DNA of 64,000 nt from Coprinus comatus (GCA_034638255.1 JAWPGT010000038.1:1-64000); one strand, 5' to 3'. Counted from the stretch's first letter, positions 1 through 10,574 are shown. The notes: generated by a model not told the origin, from the sequence alone. Numbers and translations: made by a program.

Positions 1-8
1 GTTTTTAG

Positions 9-1094
9 GCTCTCTAGAATCGTCTCACCGTTTTGCTTCGAATGACGGCGGTTACGCGTCGCATGGTTTAGTACTTGTACTATAACAGCCACTTTATTGA
101 ACAAGGTAAGCATACAATGTTTTTGGTCTGTTGTACTCATTTCATCACGCTTTGGCACGCGTCTTGGCTCTTTGGAACCGGCTCTTTTTTTCCGCTTCAA
201 ACAAGCCTAGCCACACGTGCTATGGTCTAATTCTCATGGTATGGCATGAATAATATTGGTATGTCATCACTCTGTAGTATCCTGAGGCTGTCTCACTCAT
301 TTCTTCACATAGAGACATTTACCTAGGCTCGTTTAGACCATTCGTAACTCCTCCATGACTGACCGAAGTTGATTGCGCTGTGGGGAAGGATTGGAGGTGT
401 AGTGAGCAATACTCTGGTACTAGGTCCCAGGTGAGTCACTCTAACTAAATATGTAATATTTCGCTTGATACATGTTTAATCCTTATGATTTTAGGCTCAT
501 TACAACCGTCTTGACGACGCCGTCCGAACAGTGCCATCCGCACTCCGCACCACCCAAAACTCCGGTGCCGACACACTCCTCTCTGGTGAGTTACCATATA
601 TGTTCCTCCCCAACTAAATATTTAATATGTCACTCAATATCTATGCACTCCTTTTGTATCTAGGCTCATTAAAATCACCTAAATGACGCCGTTCGAACGA
701 TACCATTTACACTGCACACTGTCCAAAACCCCTGTGCCGACATGCACATCTCTGGTAAGTTACCACATATGTTCCTCCCCAACGAAATAACTGATATATC
801 ATTCAATATCTGTGCACTCCTCCTGTACTTAGGTTCGTTAAAACCGTCTAAACGGCGTCGTTACAACGATACTATCCGCACCACGTACCCCTCAAAACTC
901 ATGTACCGACATGCAGATCTTTGGTAAGTTACTATATATATATTTACTCTCCAACTAAATAACTAATAACTCGCCCATTTCTTATCCAATCCTTTTGTGT
1001 TTAGGCTCGTTATAACCACATTAACCGCCCCTTTCCAACGCTGGTACTCGCACGCCGTACGGTCGAGTATCATGCTTCGTGTGATGTGATCTTT
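9..1094 (+). repeat. Tandem array of ~7 degenerate exon-plus-intron units
   Basis: Units begin at 9, 167, 327, 495, 664, 833 and 1005 (spacing 158-172 bp). Most start with GCTC or GTTC directly after a TAG and contain a donor-like GTRAG or GTATGT about 91 bp later. The clearest three are exact in length: exon-like 495-585, 664-754 and 833-923 (91 nt each) followed by intron-like 586-663 and 755-832 (78 nt each) and 924-1004 (81 nt). The intron-like parts carry CTGAT, CTAAT or CTAAC before a pyrimidine-rich tract ending in TAG. Only some exon-like parts have an open frame (the 495 unit in frame 1, the 833 unit in frame 3); the 664 unit has stops in all three. No protein family recognised. The array runs off the left edge of the window. 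Confidence 0.75.
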
Positions 1095-1422
1095 GTAACA
1101 CATCATCCAAGGTTCGCTTTTTCTCTCCATTTTATGTTAATAATTACTTATTTCACTATTACAGTCTCTATGCTGATACAAAGGTATAAGAATGTATTAA
1201 TACTGTAGACTAAGTTAGTATATCACATGTATTATTACAACTTCAATGATATTTTTTTTATTGTCCTTATTCCCTTACTTGGTGTGACCTTGAGAGTACT
1301 TGAATTATCCCGAAAATGCAAATAAAATCCTGTAAAATATAATTACAAGGTAGAAAAGTAACTTTTATGTGCTGTCCAAGTACGTTCAAAGCTATTCAAG
1401 TACACCCAAGTTAGAGGGACCT
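1095..1422. other. AT-rich spacer, no gene seen
   Basis: About 330 bp between the exon/intron array and a palindrome cluster. No coding frame, RNA gene or LTR end could be supported. Confidence 0.4.
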
Positions 1423-1549
1423 ACTTGGAGCTCCTTGGGACAAATTTTCCAAGGAACTCCAAGGATAATTTTACTCTTCTTTGAATTCTATTGGGGTGTA
1501 CTTGGAGCTCCTTGGATGCCTTTCTAAGTAACTTCAAGTACCTCCAAGG
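1423..1549. repeat. Cluster of alternating inverted 16-mers (CTTGGAGCTCCTTGG type)
   Basis: ACTTGGAGCTCCTTGG occurs at 1423-1438 and 1500-1515; its near inverse occurs at 1449-1464 (CCAAGGAACTCCAAGG) and 1535-1549 (CAAGTACCTCCAAGG). Looser relatives lie at 1376-1411. The alternation of direct and inverse copies allows stem-loops. The core GGAGCTCC is itself a palindrome. No function assigned. Confidence 0.6.
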
Positions 1550-1570
1550 ACATGCGCGAAATCCTGATGC

Positions 1571-2260
1571 TTGTACTTGATGATTGGAACTCGCCCGGAC
1601 ATTGGGTTTGCAGTTACTAAATTGAGTCAACATGCACACAACCCCACTGAAGAGCATCTCAAACGTGCTCTATACATTTGCTGATACCTTCTCGCTACCA
1701 AGGAATATCACATGGTGCTTGATGGAGGAAAAGGTGAAGGTTTTATCACCTATAGTGATTCAGATTGGGATAGTGATCCAACGGACTGTTGTTCTCAGAC
1801 AGGCTACTTCACGTCTCTAGCCTCCTGTCCAGTTGCATGGGTCAGTCGATCGCAAAAGACAGTTGCCTTGTCCTCTACTGAGGCTGAATATATGGCACTT
1901 TCTGATAGCTGCCGTCAAGCTGTGTGGATCCGTCAGCTAATGATGGAACTTGGTTTATCTAATGGTGAACCAATGGAAATTTGTGGAGATAACATGGGCT
2001 CCCTCTTCATTGCTCAAAACCCTACAGTTGAGAAGAGGTCAAAACACATTGACATAAAATTCCACTTCATTTGGCAATGTCTTGCTGATAAGAAGGTTCT
2101 ATTATTTTTCATCCCTGGCACTTCCAATCCCGCAGATCTTCTTACGAAGAACCTTGGTCGAGTTAAATTTGAGAACTTCAGGAACATTCACTTTGGTTTA
2201 GTATTTTCGTCCCCAACCTTTACTCCTTCCAAGCGCACATTAAAAAATAATATGGACTAG
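1571..2260 (+). pseudogene. copia RNase H fragment
   Basis: A frame break near 1680-1712 separates an N-terminal piece (FAVTKLSQHAHNPTEEH-like) from the open C-terminal piece. The Ty1-type RNase H signatures are SDSDW, ALSSTEAEYMAL, ICGDNMGSLFIAQNP and the terminal ADLLTKNLGR, ending with TAG at 2258-2260. Protease, integrase and RT are absent. It is a relic that cannot act al, and it is most similar to the same region of element A. Confidence 0.85.
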
Positions 2261-2305
2261 TGAGTATTGGCGCTTAATTGTCGACTACGCTTACGAAAAG
2301 GGGAG

Positions 2306-2608
2306 TGTTGGAAAATATGGACTATTATTAGATAGTCACATGACATTTTCATTTCGTTTCACTTTACTTTGCATTATGTGGAAAGCTCCTTATTGGTTGT
2401 AGTTAGTGTTTCACCTGACTCCTTTCTAGTCATAGCACGGACCACTTCATTATCATATAAGTAGTGTATGTTCTCTCCTGTATTCTACAGTTCTCGAACT
2501 ACCAAGTTCTCTTACACTCTATTCTCTCCAACAAGCAAACATACTAACTACCACTTCGTGCGTATCATTATATTGCTATGTCTACATGTATACGCGTTGC
2601 TTTCAACA
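2306..2608 (+). repeat. LTR of family A, internally shortened
   Basis: Starts TGTTGGAAAATATGG right after a purine tract (AAAAGGGGAG) and ends CTTTCAACA. It is 303 bp against 383 bp for the two LTRs of element A; the missing ~80 bp is internal (around the TTTATCGTCTC... and GTATCAACTCC... parts). Confidence 0.85.
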
Positions 2609-3097
2609 CCAAGAGTTCTCTTCCATGCTGAAGTCTTGCCACTTGATCAGAAATCTGAGTTTACCTCGTTGCACTTTACTGTCCAATATTTCTTCTACTT
2701 CCCATTCCTCTTTGTTGTCCACCAGTATTGGCATTGGTATTTTTGTCGGCTTCCGACCAGGGATTGGGTCTTCGGGAGCTGGAGTGAGTTTAACCACATT
2801 GAACACTGGGTGCAGGCAAGACAACCTTCGGGGAAGCTTGAGCCAATATGCCCCAGGCCCAACCTTGCGGTTGACGGTGAAAGGACCTAACCGTGTGTGC
2901 TCAAACTTCTTTGAGGGCCGACTCGTTGTGATGTCCGATGCGTCAAGGTAAACCATGTCACCCGTCTTGAGCTCGGGGGCAGGGGTCCGACGTCGATCGT
3001 AGTACTTCGCCATATCATCCTTTGCCTTCACCAGTGCCGATTTTGCTTCTTCTAGTGCTGACTCCATCTGGGTTTTGAACTCATTGACCGTTTCGAG
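2609..3097 (-). pseudogene. D pol: integrase C-terminus plus chromodomain
   Basis: The minus-strand frame below the TGA at 3098-3100 reads through the GPY/F-like region (GAYWLKLPRRLS, HPVFNVVKL) into a chromodomain with EWEVEEILDSK, LRFLIKWQDF and NSW, the aromatic-cage family pattern. Chromodomains of this type direct chromovirus integration to modified chromatin. The domain is cut just after NSW by the LTR of fragment A2, so its last helix is missing. Confidence 0.88.
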
Positions 3098-3100
3098 TCA

Positions 3101-4147
3101 GGAGGGGTGTTGTCGGGGTTCGAAGCCCATGCAAGGGTCGCGGCCGGTGTCTAACACAAAGGGCAATTGGTGGGTCGCAGCATGAACGTGATTGTTGTGT
3201 TGGAACTCGGCGAGTGGGAGAAGGTCATACCAATCATTCTGTCACTGGTTAACAAAGACTCGGATGTACTGGTTGAGTTCTTGGTTAACTCGTTCGGTTT
3301 GACCATTGGCTTGCGGGTGCCAAGCTGTAGTCGCAGCGACCTTGATGCCTAAGAGTCGGTACAACTCGCAGGTGAATGCTGACACAAACTGTGGGCCTCG
3401 GTTGGAGACAACACGTTGAGGTAGGCCGTGGAGCTTCCAGATGTTGTGGAGGAAGAGTTGGGCAACACCTTCAGCAGTGCAAGTCGTGTGGGTCGGCAGG
3501 AAATGAACTCGTTTCGATACTGAATTGACAACTGTGAACACTGCGTCATAACCGTTGGACTCTGGGAGTTCAATGACGAAGTCAATGCTGATAGTGTCCC
3601 AGCGGGCATTGGGGATGGGAAGTGGGTGAAGTTCGCCGATTGGTCGGTGTCGGTGGGGCTTTGTCCGTAAGCACAAGTCACAAGTAGAGACATACTGACC
3701 GATGTAATGAGACATAGAAGGCCACCAGTAGTTCCGACCCACGAGTTCGAGGGTCTTCCAGCGTCCTGCATGTCCGCTGACTTTGGAATCATGGTGTTGG
3801 GCCACAATGCGACGTCTAAGGTCGGGGATGTTAGGGACATAGATTTTACCTCGATGAAGTAGCAACCCATTATCCTCCGACCATTCGGAACTCTTAACTG
3901 ATTTTGACTTTGACAACTTCAACTCCCGCACTGCCTTCGCCACTGCCTCCTCTTGTTCACCATCCCGATTACCACGTCTGATCTCTCGCAACACATCCTG
4001 CTCTTCTCCGACCAAAACAACACCTTCAAGGGCTTGAACAGCGAATAGCGATGGAGGGAGGAGGGTGAGGTTGTCATTATTGTCCTTGCCAGTTCCGTGG
4101 TCGGCCCGTCGGGAGAGTGCATCGGGTTTGCCCATGGATCGGCCTGG
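3101..4147 (-). pseudogene. D pol: integrase core
   Basis: Contains the H2C2 zinc finger (HHDSKVSGHAGR ... CDLCLRTK) and the DDE core: DTISIDFV, then a degraded second block (VVSNRGPQFVS; usually SDRG, so the catalytic Asp is replaced by Asn), then the QTERVNQ block. TGA codons at 4148-4150 and 3242-3244 break the frame where the family has Arg (H-H-R-P-G and N-Q-R-Q-N). The Asp-to-Asn change fits a G-to-A transition as well. Confidence 0.85.
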
Positions 4148-4150
4148 TCA

Positions 4151-4639
4151 GTGATGAAGTGAGAAGTTGAACCGGGAGAGGTAGAGGGACCAGCAGGCTT
4201 GTCGGCGGTTGAGTTTCTTCGCAGTCATGAAGTACTCAAGGTTCTTGTGGTCTGTCCAGATTTCTACCTTGTGTTCACTGCCCTCCAGGAAGTGCCTCCA
4301 CTCTTCGAGTGATCGGATGATAGCCAACATCTCTTTGTCATGGATCTCATAATTGCATTCGACTGGTGACAGCGATTTTGAGTAGAATGCGATGGGGTGC
4401 CACTTGTTGTCTTCTGATGTAAGCTGCGACAAGACAGCTCCAGTTGCAAAGTCGGAGCTGTCGGCCTCTACTCGGTAAGGTGTGGTGTCGTCGGGAGAAG
4501 ACAAGATTGGTGCCAATGTAATGGCTGTCTTCAGAGCATCGAAGGCCTCCTGCTGTTCAGTACCCCAGTTCCAAGGTGTACTGGACTTGATTAGATCGAA
4601 GAGCGGCCGACCAATGTGTGAAAAATCCCGAATAAAACA
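4151..4639 (-). pseudogene. D pol: RNase H
   Basis: Typical gypsy RNase H: YRVEADSSDFATGAVLSQ, HPIAFYSKSLSPVECNYEIHD-type block and a second Asp in IWTDHKNLEYF. In this family the first and last blocks hold the catalytic acidic residues. A TGA at 4640-4642 separates it from the RT (family reads F-Y-R-x-F-I), and the N-terminal tether reads IRDFSHIGRPLFDL. Confidence 0.85.
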
Positions 4640-4642
4640 TCA

Positions 4643-6430
4643 GTAGAAATTGGCAAACCCAAGGAAAGACTGAACTTCCGTCTTGTTTTTCAGAATCGGC
4701 CAGTCACAAACTCCTGCAACCTTCACTGGATCCATCTCTACACAGTTCTCCGAAATGATCAGCCCCAAGTATTCTATCTTCTGCTTCTCGAACTCGCATT
4801 TTTCGGGTTGGAGGTACAGCTTGTGTTCCTTGAGTACCTCCATCACACGTCGGATCGCCTTCCAATGTTCCTCCAGGGTTTTCAAAAAGATCAGGATGTC
4901 GTCGAGGTAGACGATAACAATTCCTTCCATGATAAGGTCATGGAAGATGTCGTTCATCACTGTCTGGAAGGTCGCTGGGCTGTTAGTCATGCCGAAAAAC
5001 ATCACCAGAGGTTCGAAGAGCCCCCGATTTGTTCGGAAAGCGGCCTTCCACTCATCGCCAGGTTTGATATGGATGTTGTTGAAACCCCATCGGATGTCGA
5101 GTTTGGTGAAGTATTTTGCACCCCACAGTTTCGAAACGATTTCAGAGATGAGTGGGATAGGGTACTTGTTTTTCACTGTGATGGCATTGAGGTTCCGATA
5201 GTCTTGTACCAACCAAAGCGAACTGTCCTTCTTTTTAATGAAAAAAACGGGGGCTGCCATTGGCGACTTTGAGGGGCGAATCCTTCCCGAAGCAAGGTTC
5301 TCTTGGAGGAACTCGTCAAGTGCAGCTTGTTCTTTTGGTGAAATCGGGTAGACCTTGGTGGTTTTGGCAGTTTCACCAGGGACGAGTTCCACAGCATGAT
5401 CCCAAGGCCGATTTTTGGGGAGCTCTTGGAAAGCAGCCTTGGAGAAAACAGTTTCGAAGTCGTGTAGGTAGTTGGGAATATGAGCCTTGAAACCGAGGTT
5501 GGCAGTTGCGGTATTCTTCCGATGCGCTTCGGCAAGTTGTTGTGATAGAGTACCAGTAGCTGAAATCTGTTCCGAAACCGAAAGAACCGATGAGTGAGGG
5601 ATGGCAGCGAAAATCTGATCTCCTTCCTCCAATTTGGACCAACTAACTCCTTCTTCCGACTCTTCATCCTCTTCTTCATTCACCTCTTCCACAAGCACTG
5701 GAAAAGGTCCAGAAGTGCAGACCCTTAGCACCTTCTCCTGGAACTTCTTCTCCTCCTTGTATTCCTGTTGGCAACCTTCGCAAGTCCTCGGACACCTCGA
5801 CATTTTGACTTCCTTTGTTACCCAATCGACTTCGGGGTTGTGTGCGCGGAGCCAAGTATAGCCAAGTATAACGGACTCCTTTCCGAGGCCGGTGACAGCG
5901 AAGACTGCACGTTCGGAATGATTCTTGTATCGGAGAACCATATCAACAACTTTGGCAATTTCTCCAGCTTCGTTTGGGGTGCCGTCAACATTGAAGACAG
6001 GGATTGGGTGTGATAGGCGGCAGGTGGTGAGCTTATGTTGACGAGCGAAGTCCCGATCGATGAAGATACCAGTGGCACCAGAGTCCACAAGTACTTCCGA
6101 TGAAAATCGGACTCCGGTGTCGGTGGTTTCAAGGTCGATCGGCAGTTTCAAAGCATTGGCGGGGGCGGTGGATGAAATGACATACCGGGTCGGGAGGTAA
6201 CAATGTTCCCAGTGAGGTCGGCGGGGTTTGGACACGGCTATAGGTTTGGGTGTAGGTGGGGAAATAGTAGTTTCGTTTATTTCTTCTATGGGTAGTACAG
6301 CAAACCTATTAACACTAGACAATCGGGGTGTGGCCTCCACCGATTGAGTTACTGAAAATCCTGCGTATCTGTTTCCACCGACCCTTCCGACTGCCTTCCG
6401 ACATTGGCAGCATCTTTCTCTGCCAACAGG
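4643..6430 (-). pseudogene. D pol: aspartic protease and reverse transcriptase
   Basis: One long frame of about 560 residues. The retropepsin-like protease has LVDSGATGIFIDRDFA. The RT has FTKLDIRWGFNNI, GLFEPLVMFFGMTNSPATFQ and the catalytic YLDDILIF, then the connection EKIEYLGLIIS-like block. The linker between gag and protease is interrupted by the solo LTR at 6436-6800. The polymerase active site itself is intact, but flanking stops and the missing 3' LTR make the element non-autonomous. Confidence 0.9.
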
Positions 6431-6435
6431 TTCAT

Positions 6436-6800
6436 TGTAAGGGGACCTTCCTCACCGACCCTTACACCGACACACCGACTACCAACCAATCCTCCGATGT
6501 TCCGACTTCCATCGGAACACCTCCTGACTTCGCGCTTTCACGACTTGCCCCCTCACATGACTCGTCCCCCATTGTTCCCATTGTCCATGTTACGACATCC
6601 CTCTGGACAATAGCTGATGTCTCTGTTTGTATAGTAGTATATATTGTGCATAGCCTGTGCAAGTGAATCCCCAACTCTTTCTCTTTGGATTCCTCGCTAG
6701 GTATGTTGTATCTGCTCTGTAATATGTTTCCAATCAAATATAACTTTGGATTCCTCACTAGTTGTCGGGCTGTTCGTCGCCGACATGAGTCGCCCTTACA
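6436..6800 (+). repeat. Solo LTR of family D, inverted inside element D
   Basis: 365 bp from TGTAAGGGGACC to GTCGCCCTTACA, flanked on both sides by TTCAT (6431-6435 and 6801-6805), a perfect 5-bp target duplication. It is nearly identical to the 5' LTR of D at 7996-8360 but in the opposite orientation, so it is a later insertion, not D's own end. It holds a TATA-like GTATATATTG near 6645 and, about 27 bp downstream, AACTCTTTCTCTTTGG. Confidence 0.92.
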
Positions 6801-7888
6801 TTCATCAGCAACTCATCCTTCTCCTCCAGGGTCATGAGCCAGACATCAAAGCGTCAGGGGCACTCTGCCTTGATGTGTCCAGGCTGCTTACATCAGTAGC
6901 AGGTGGAAGGAGTCAGGTTACAAAGTTTGGATGCGTCAATATCCATCGGAGTTGGGTTCCCAGGCGTCAGCATTACGTGGGTGAATGTCGGTAGGGGAAT
7001 CAGGGGAGTTGGATGGGGTGGGGGTTTTGGGAAGGAGTGAAAAACAGGTCTGGGAGCTGGCGGTGGTACCAGGCGATGATTTGCCTTGAATGCAACATTG
7101 GCAAGTCGGGAAGCTTCAAAGCGGGTGGCTGCACGATACCAGCCATCGGGATCGGAGTCGGAGGGTCGGCCCAGGGTCATAGTGGCAATGGAGTTGGCCA
7201 AGTTGGTGCGAAGACCTCGATGAAACTTGACAACAGTGACCTTCCGGTCGGTGTACCCAGATGCTGAAATGAGTGCTTTGAAGGTGTCCAGGTAATCCTC
7301 CAAAGTCCGATCTTTCTGGAAGTAAGTATCCCCTTCCAATGTGATAACCGCTTCCGACTCGGCATCGATCGGCAAGAAGCGAGCCTTGAACTGGGTTTTG
7401 AAGTCCTCCCAGTCCTCAAAAGGCAAGTTCCTGACCTGTGATTCCAGCTGAAATATCTCTTCCATCCATGTAGCAGCCCGACCGCTCCTCATGTAGGACA
7501 TGGCCCAGAGCATCTTTTCCTCGTCCGACTGGAATTCGCCTGAGAGTCGGATGTACAGGTTACAGGCATTGAGGAAGGCCTGGCCTGTCTTGCGGTCGCC
7601 ATCATAATTGGGTGGCATAGCGACTCGCCCTTGGAATGTCCGTGGATGTTCAGGGGGAGATGGAGGAGCTGGCGTCGCAGGGGTAGCAGGTGAAGGGGTG
7701 GTCTGAGAGGCCAAAACGAGTGTGGAGAGTTGGGTGGTGATGGTGGCAAGTACATTGGCAGTGGTGGCGGAAGTGGATTCGGTAGCTTCTACTCGCTGCT
7801 GTAGAGCATCAAGCGATGTCCAAAGCTTGTGGAAGGTGCCTTCAACGATTTCATTCCAAGTCAGCTGGGGCAGTGCTGGATCGGTCAT
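6801..7888 (-). pseudogene. D gag
   Basis: Starts at ATG 7888 (MTDPALPQLTWNEIVEG). About 330 residues are open: an N-terminal coiled region, a Pro/Ala-rich linker, then the retrotransposon gag core (WAMSYMRSGRAATWMEEI, FKTQFKARFLP, RTLEDYLDTFKALIS). It ends in a CCHC knuckle (CYxCKQPGHIKAEC) interrupted by TGA at 6893-6895; a second TGA follows at 6854-6856. Both sit where an Arg is expected. Gag would form the capsid of the virus-like particle. Confidence 0.87.
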
Positions 7889-7983
7889 GGTTTAGCGAGT
7901 GAGGGATAGAGGGGTGCATCGGTGGGAAGTCTTCTGTTGTGGAGAACAGGGCTCTTCTGTCCAGTGATGCTAGCCTCTTGAAG

Positions 7984-7993
7984 AACTCTTTCT
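7984..7993 (-). other. Putative self-priming primer-binding site of element D
   Basis: Two bases after the 5' LTR, the element strand reads AGAAAGAGTT. This is complementary to AACTCTTTCT, which sits in the LTR about 27 bp downstream of its TATA-like motif (6673-6682 in the solo copy; 8123-8114 in the 5' LTR). Tf1-type elements prime reverse transcription with the first bases of their own RNA in just this arrangement. No tRNA 3'-end match was seen at this spot. Confidence 0.55.
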
Positions 7994-7995
7994 TC

Positions 7996-8360
7996 TGTAA
8001 GGGCGACTCATGTCGGCGACGAATGGCCTGACAACTAGTGAGGAATCCAAAGTTATATTTGATTGGAAACATATTACAGAGCAGATACAACATACCTAGC
8101 GAGGAATCCAAAGAGAAAGAGTTGGGGATTCACTTGCACAGGCTATGCACAATATATACTACTATACAAACAGAGACATCAGCTATTGTCCAGAGGGATG
8201 TCGTAACATGGACAATGGGAACAATGGGGGATGAGTCATGTGAGAGGGCAAGTCGTGAAAGCGCGAAGTCAGGAGGTGTTCCGATGGAAGTCAGAACATC
8301 GGAGGATCGGTCGGTAGTTGGTGTGTCGGTGTAAGGGTCGGTGAGGAAGGTCCCCTTACA
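7996..8360 (-). repeat. 5' LTR of element D
   Basis: 365 bp. On the element strand it starts TGTAAGGGGACC at 8360 and ends CGCCCTTACA at 7996. Length and sequence match the solo LTR at 6436-6800. The outer flank is copia element C coding sequence. Confidence 0.9.
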
Positions 8361-9005
8361 AGAGGGAGGTGTATCATTCTGGAGCTCATTGACCAGTGGT
8401 GAGTGCTCCCCCTCGAGCCCAGAGCGATGTCTGTTAACAAACCAAAAGTTGCGCTCTACCTTGACAGTCCCAGTATCTGGGAAGTAGATCCGTGACCCAT
8501 TACTCTCATCATCAAAACCTAACCAGCGACCCTTCTTTGCTCATCCACCCAACTTATCACTACCAGCCTGATGAACCCAAACTTCTTCACTCCATTCCCT
8601 CAACCCTACTAAGTCCGGCTTATCCCTGTATACCAACTCAAATGATGTCTTCCCTTCAGTCACCTTTGAGGTGGTCCTATTCATCAACCATACAACATGG
8701 GACATGGCATGTGCCCACAATGACTTGGGCAACTGGCTAGCATGAAACAAAGTGTGAGTACGTTCAAGGATAGTACAATTGTGATGTTCAGCAATACCAT
8801 TGTGTTGAGGAGTGTCATGGGTGGTGAGTTTAATCCTTGTACCATGAGATTTGAGATATGACTGGAATTCGGTTGATGTATATTCGCCACCACAATCAGA
8901 GTGAAGAGCCTTGACATGAACATTGAACTGGGTTTCACACATAGCCTCAAAATTCTTGTATGACTCAAAGACGTCCGATTTGTTGGTCAAGAAGTCAATG
9001 TGAGT
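8361..9005 (-). pseudogene. C pol: integrase C-terminal half
   Basis: Downstream of a TAG at 9006-9008 the frame continues with NKSDVFESYKNF, HSDCGGEYTS (second catalytic Asp; family usually reads SDNGGEY), TPQHNGIAEHHN (family usually NGxAER) and WAHAMSHVVWLMNRT, then the copia GFDDESNGSRIYFP connection to about 8361, where D interrupts it. A further stop lies at 8541. Confidence 0.85.
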
Positions 9006-10574
9006 CTAGCGTGAATAGTCATCAATAAAGGTGACATAGTAATGTTTCCCTTTCTTTGTCTCTACCCTAGCTGGTCCCCACACATCAGAGTGTATCTCTT
9101 CTCCCAACACATTTGCCCCTTCGCCCTCACGAACCTTTGCAATAGATAGCTGTGCCATCTTCCCATAAGTACATGACTCGTAGAAAACATCTACTTCTCC
9201 ACCCTCTTCCAACCTCAAACCAGTAACCAAACCCTCATGAACAAGTTTCCGAGCTGCACCTGGTGCAATATGGCCCAAACATTTGTGAAGCATATCAACT
9301 ATAAGTGGCTCACTAACCACATTCATCTCATCACCATCTGTAACCATCTTATAAAGCTCTTTTCCTACCCGAGGTATTTCTCCAACCCGAGTACCATCAC
9401 CATTACGGATTATACATTTCCCATCAGTCAACGTAGTCAAAAATCCAGCATCATCAAGTCGGCCAATAGATACCAGAGTGTAGCCAGCTTGGAGAGAGTA
9501 GAGAACTTCGCTAAGATGCAACTTGGAGGTTGTAATGCCATTTGGTAAATCAAGAATAATTTCACCTTTACCAACTGCATTGAAGGCTTGCTTATTTGCA
9601 GTATGCAAGGGACGAGGTGGTATAGATTCAAACTTGGAGAACATATCATGATAGGGAGTAATGTGAGTGGTAGCCCCTGAGTCAAAAACTTCAACTCGAG
9701 CTTGAGAAGTTGCTGTATTTATGGTGACAACTTCTTTAGCAGCTTGAAGTTCTTCCACATCTGACCAATCCTCTGTTTCTCTAGCATACTCCCCCTCAAT
9801 CTCACACCTAACAAACCCTTCAGACCTAACTGATCTTTCCTCAAGCTCAGACCAACTCAAGAGTGACAATTCATCATCCGACAACTCTTCTACCATAAAA
9901 GAGCAATCATCCTCCTCCTCTTCAACAACATTCGCACTACCACCATCTTCTTCTCCACTCTTCTTTTCCTCCTTCTTCTGAGGACAATCCCTTTTCCAAT
10001 GCTCTCCACCACAAGTCCAACATGGTCCTCTCTTTCTCCCTCTTCCTCCAGATTCAAAAGCTAATGTATCATCCCCATCATTTCTAAAACCTCTATTTCC
10101 AATAGGGCGAGTCCTTTCCCATTCATCACATATGAAGGTAATCAATAGTTCAGGCTCAACCTCATGACCAGATATGCGAGCAGCAGTAAGTTGGTTGGAG
10201 GCGAAGGATCCTAGCCAGCAAGGTAAGAACTGAATAATAGAGTTCCAATATTCATCATCACTAATGATAACACCAACAGCTGACAGTTCACCTTTCTTTG
10301 TACGAAGATCATTTAGGAAGATACGAACATCAGATTTGTTGGGGCAGCGAGCAGTGGTAAATTCATGGCGAAGTCGGGCTTGTGAGAACACGCTTTTGTA
10401 TGTATAATCACGCACAATAGCATCCCACATCAATTTGATAGTTTGATAGGAAGAGATGACAACAAGAGTAGAATCAGGAAGACGTTGGGCAAGGAGGGCT
10501 CGAGCAATGTTCTCCTTGCAGTTCCAGATTTCAATTTGTTCAGCAGTAACAGTGGGAGCAGGGGTGGGTGTCAT
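9006..10574 (-). pseudogene. C gag-protease-integrase N-terminal part
   Basis: About 520 open residues: gag (SYQTIKLMWDAIVRDY, WNSIIQFLP), a CCHC knuckle near residues 182-194 (CWTCGGEHWKRDC), an acidic linker, the protease DSGATTHI, and the GAG-pre-integrase/zinc region (CLGHIAPGAARKL ... SCTYGKM, EEIHSDVWGP) up to TFIDDYSR, where a TAG replaces the next codon. The first Met here is not the true start; the N-terminus is at 24201-24425. Confidence 0.87.

Larger units (their letters stand above)
1571..2608 (+). mobile_element. Element A2: 3' fragment of a Ty1/copia retrotransposon of family A
   Basis: The fragment holds the end of RNase H and a 3' LTR and closely matches 23080-24195 of element A. 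It begins abruptly at TTGTACTTGATGATTGG (1571); everything upstream of RNase H is missing. Its LTR abuts the chromodomain codons of gypsy element D at 2609, so it appears to have inserted into D and later lost its 5' part in a deletion or rearrangement with a breakpoint at about 1571. Confidence 0.85.
2609..8360 (-). mobile_element. Element D: chromodomain Ty3/gypsy retrotransposon (chromovirus), decayed
   Basis: Read on the minus strand the order is 5' LTR (8360-7996), putative primer site (7993-7984), gag (7888-6854), protease-RT (from about 6430), RNase H, integrase and chromodomain (to 2609). This PR-RT-RH-IN-chromodomain order defines chromoviruses. The 3' end is lost where fragment A2 begins. 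The element is interrupted by an inverted solo LTR of its own family (6436-6800). It inserted in copia element C, whose polyprotein reading stops exactly at 8361. At least six in-frame stops, all TGA, make it inactive. Confidence 0.9.

Noticed and set aside
6436..8360. Two inverted 365-bp repeats flanking gag as a composite or foldback transposon
   Set aside because: The left copy has its own 5-bp TTCAT duplication and the right copy is in the correct place for the 5' LTR of D, so a solo LTR insertion explains the arrangement.
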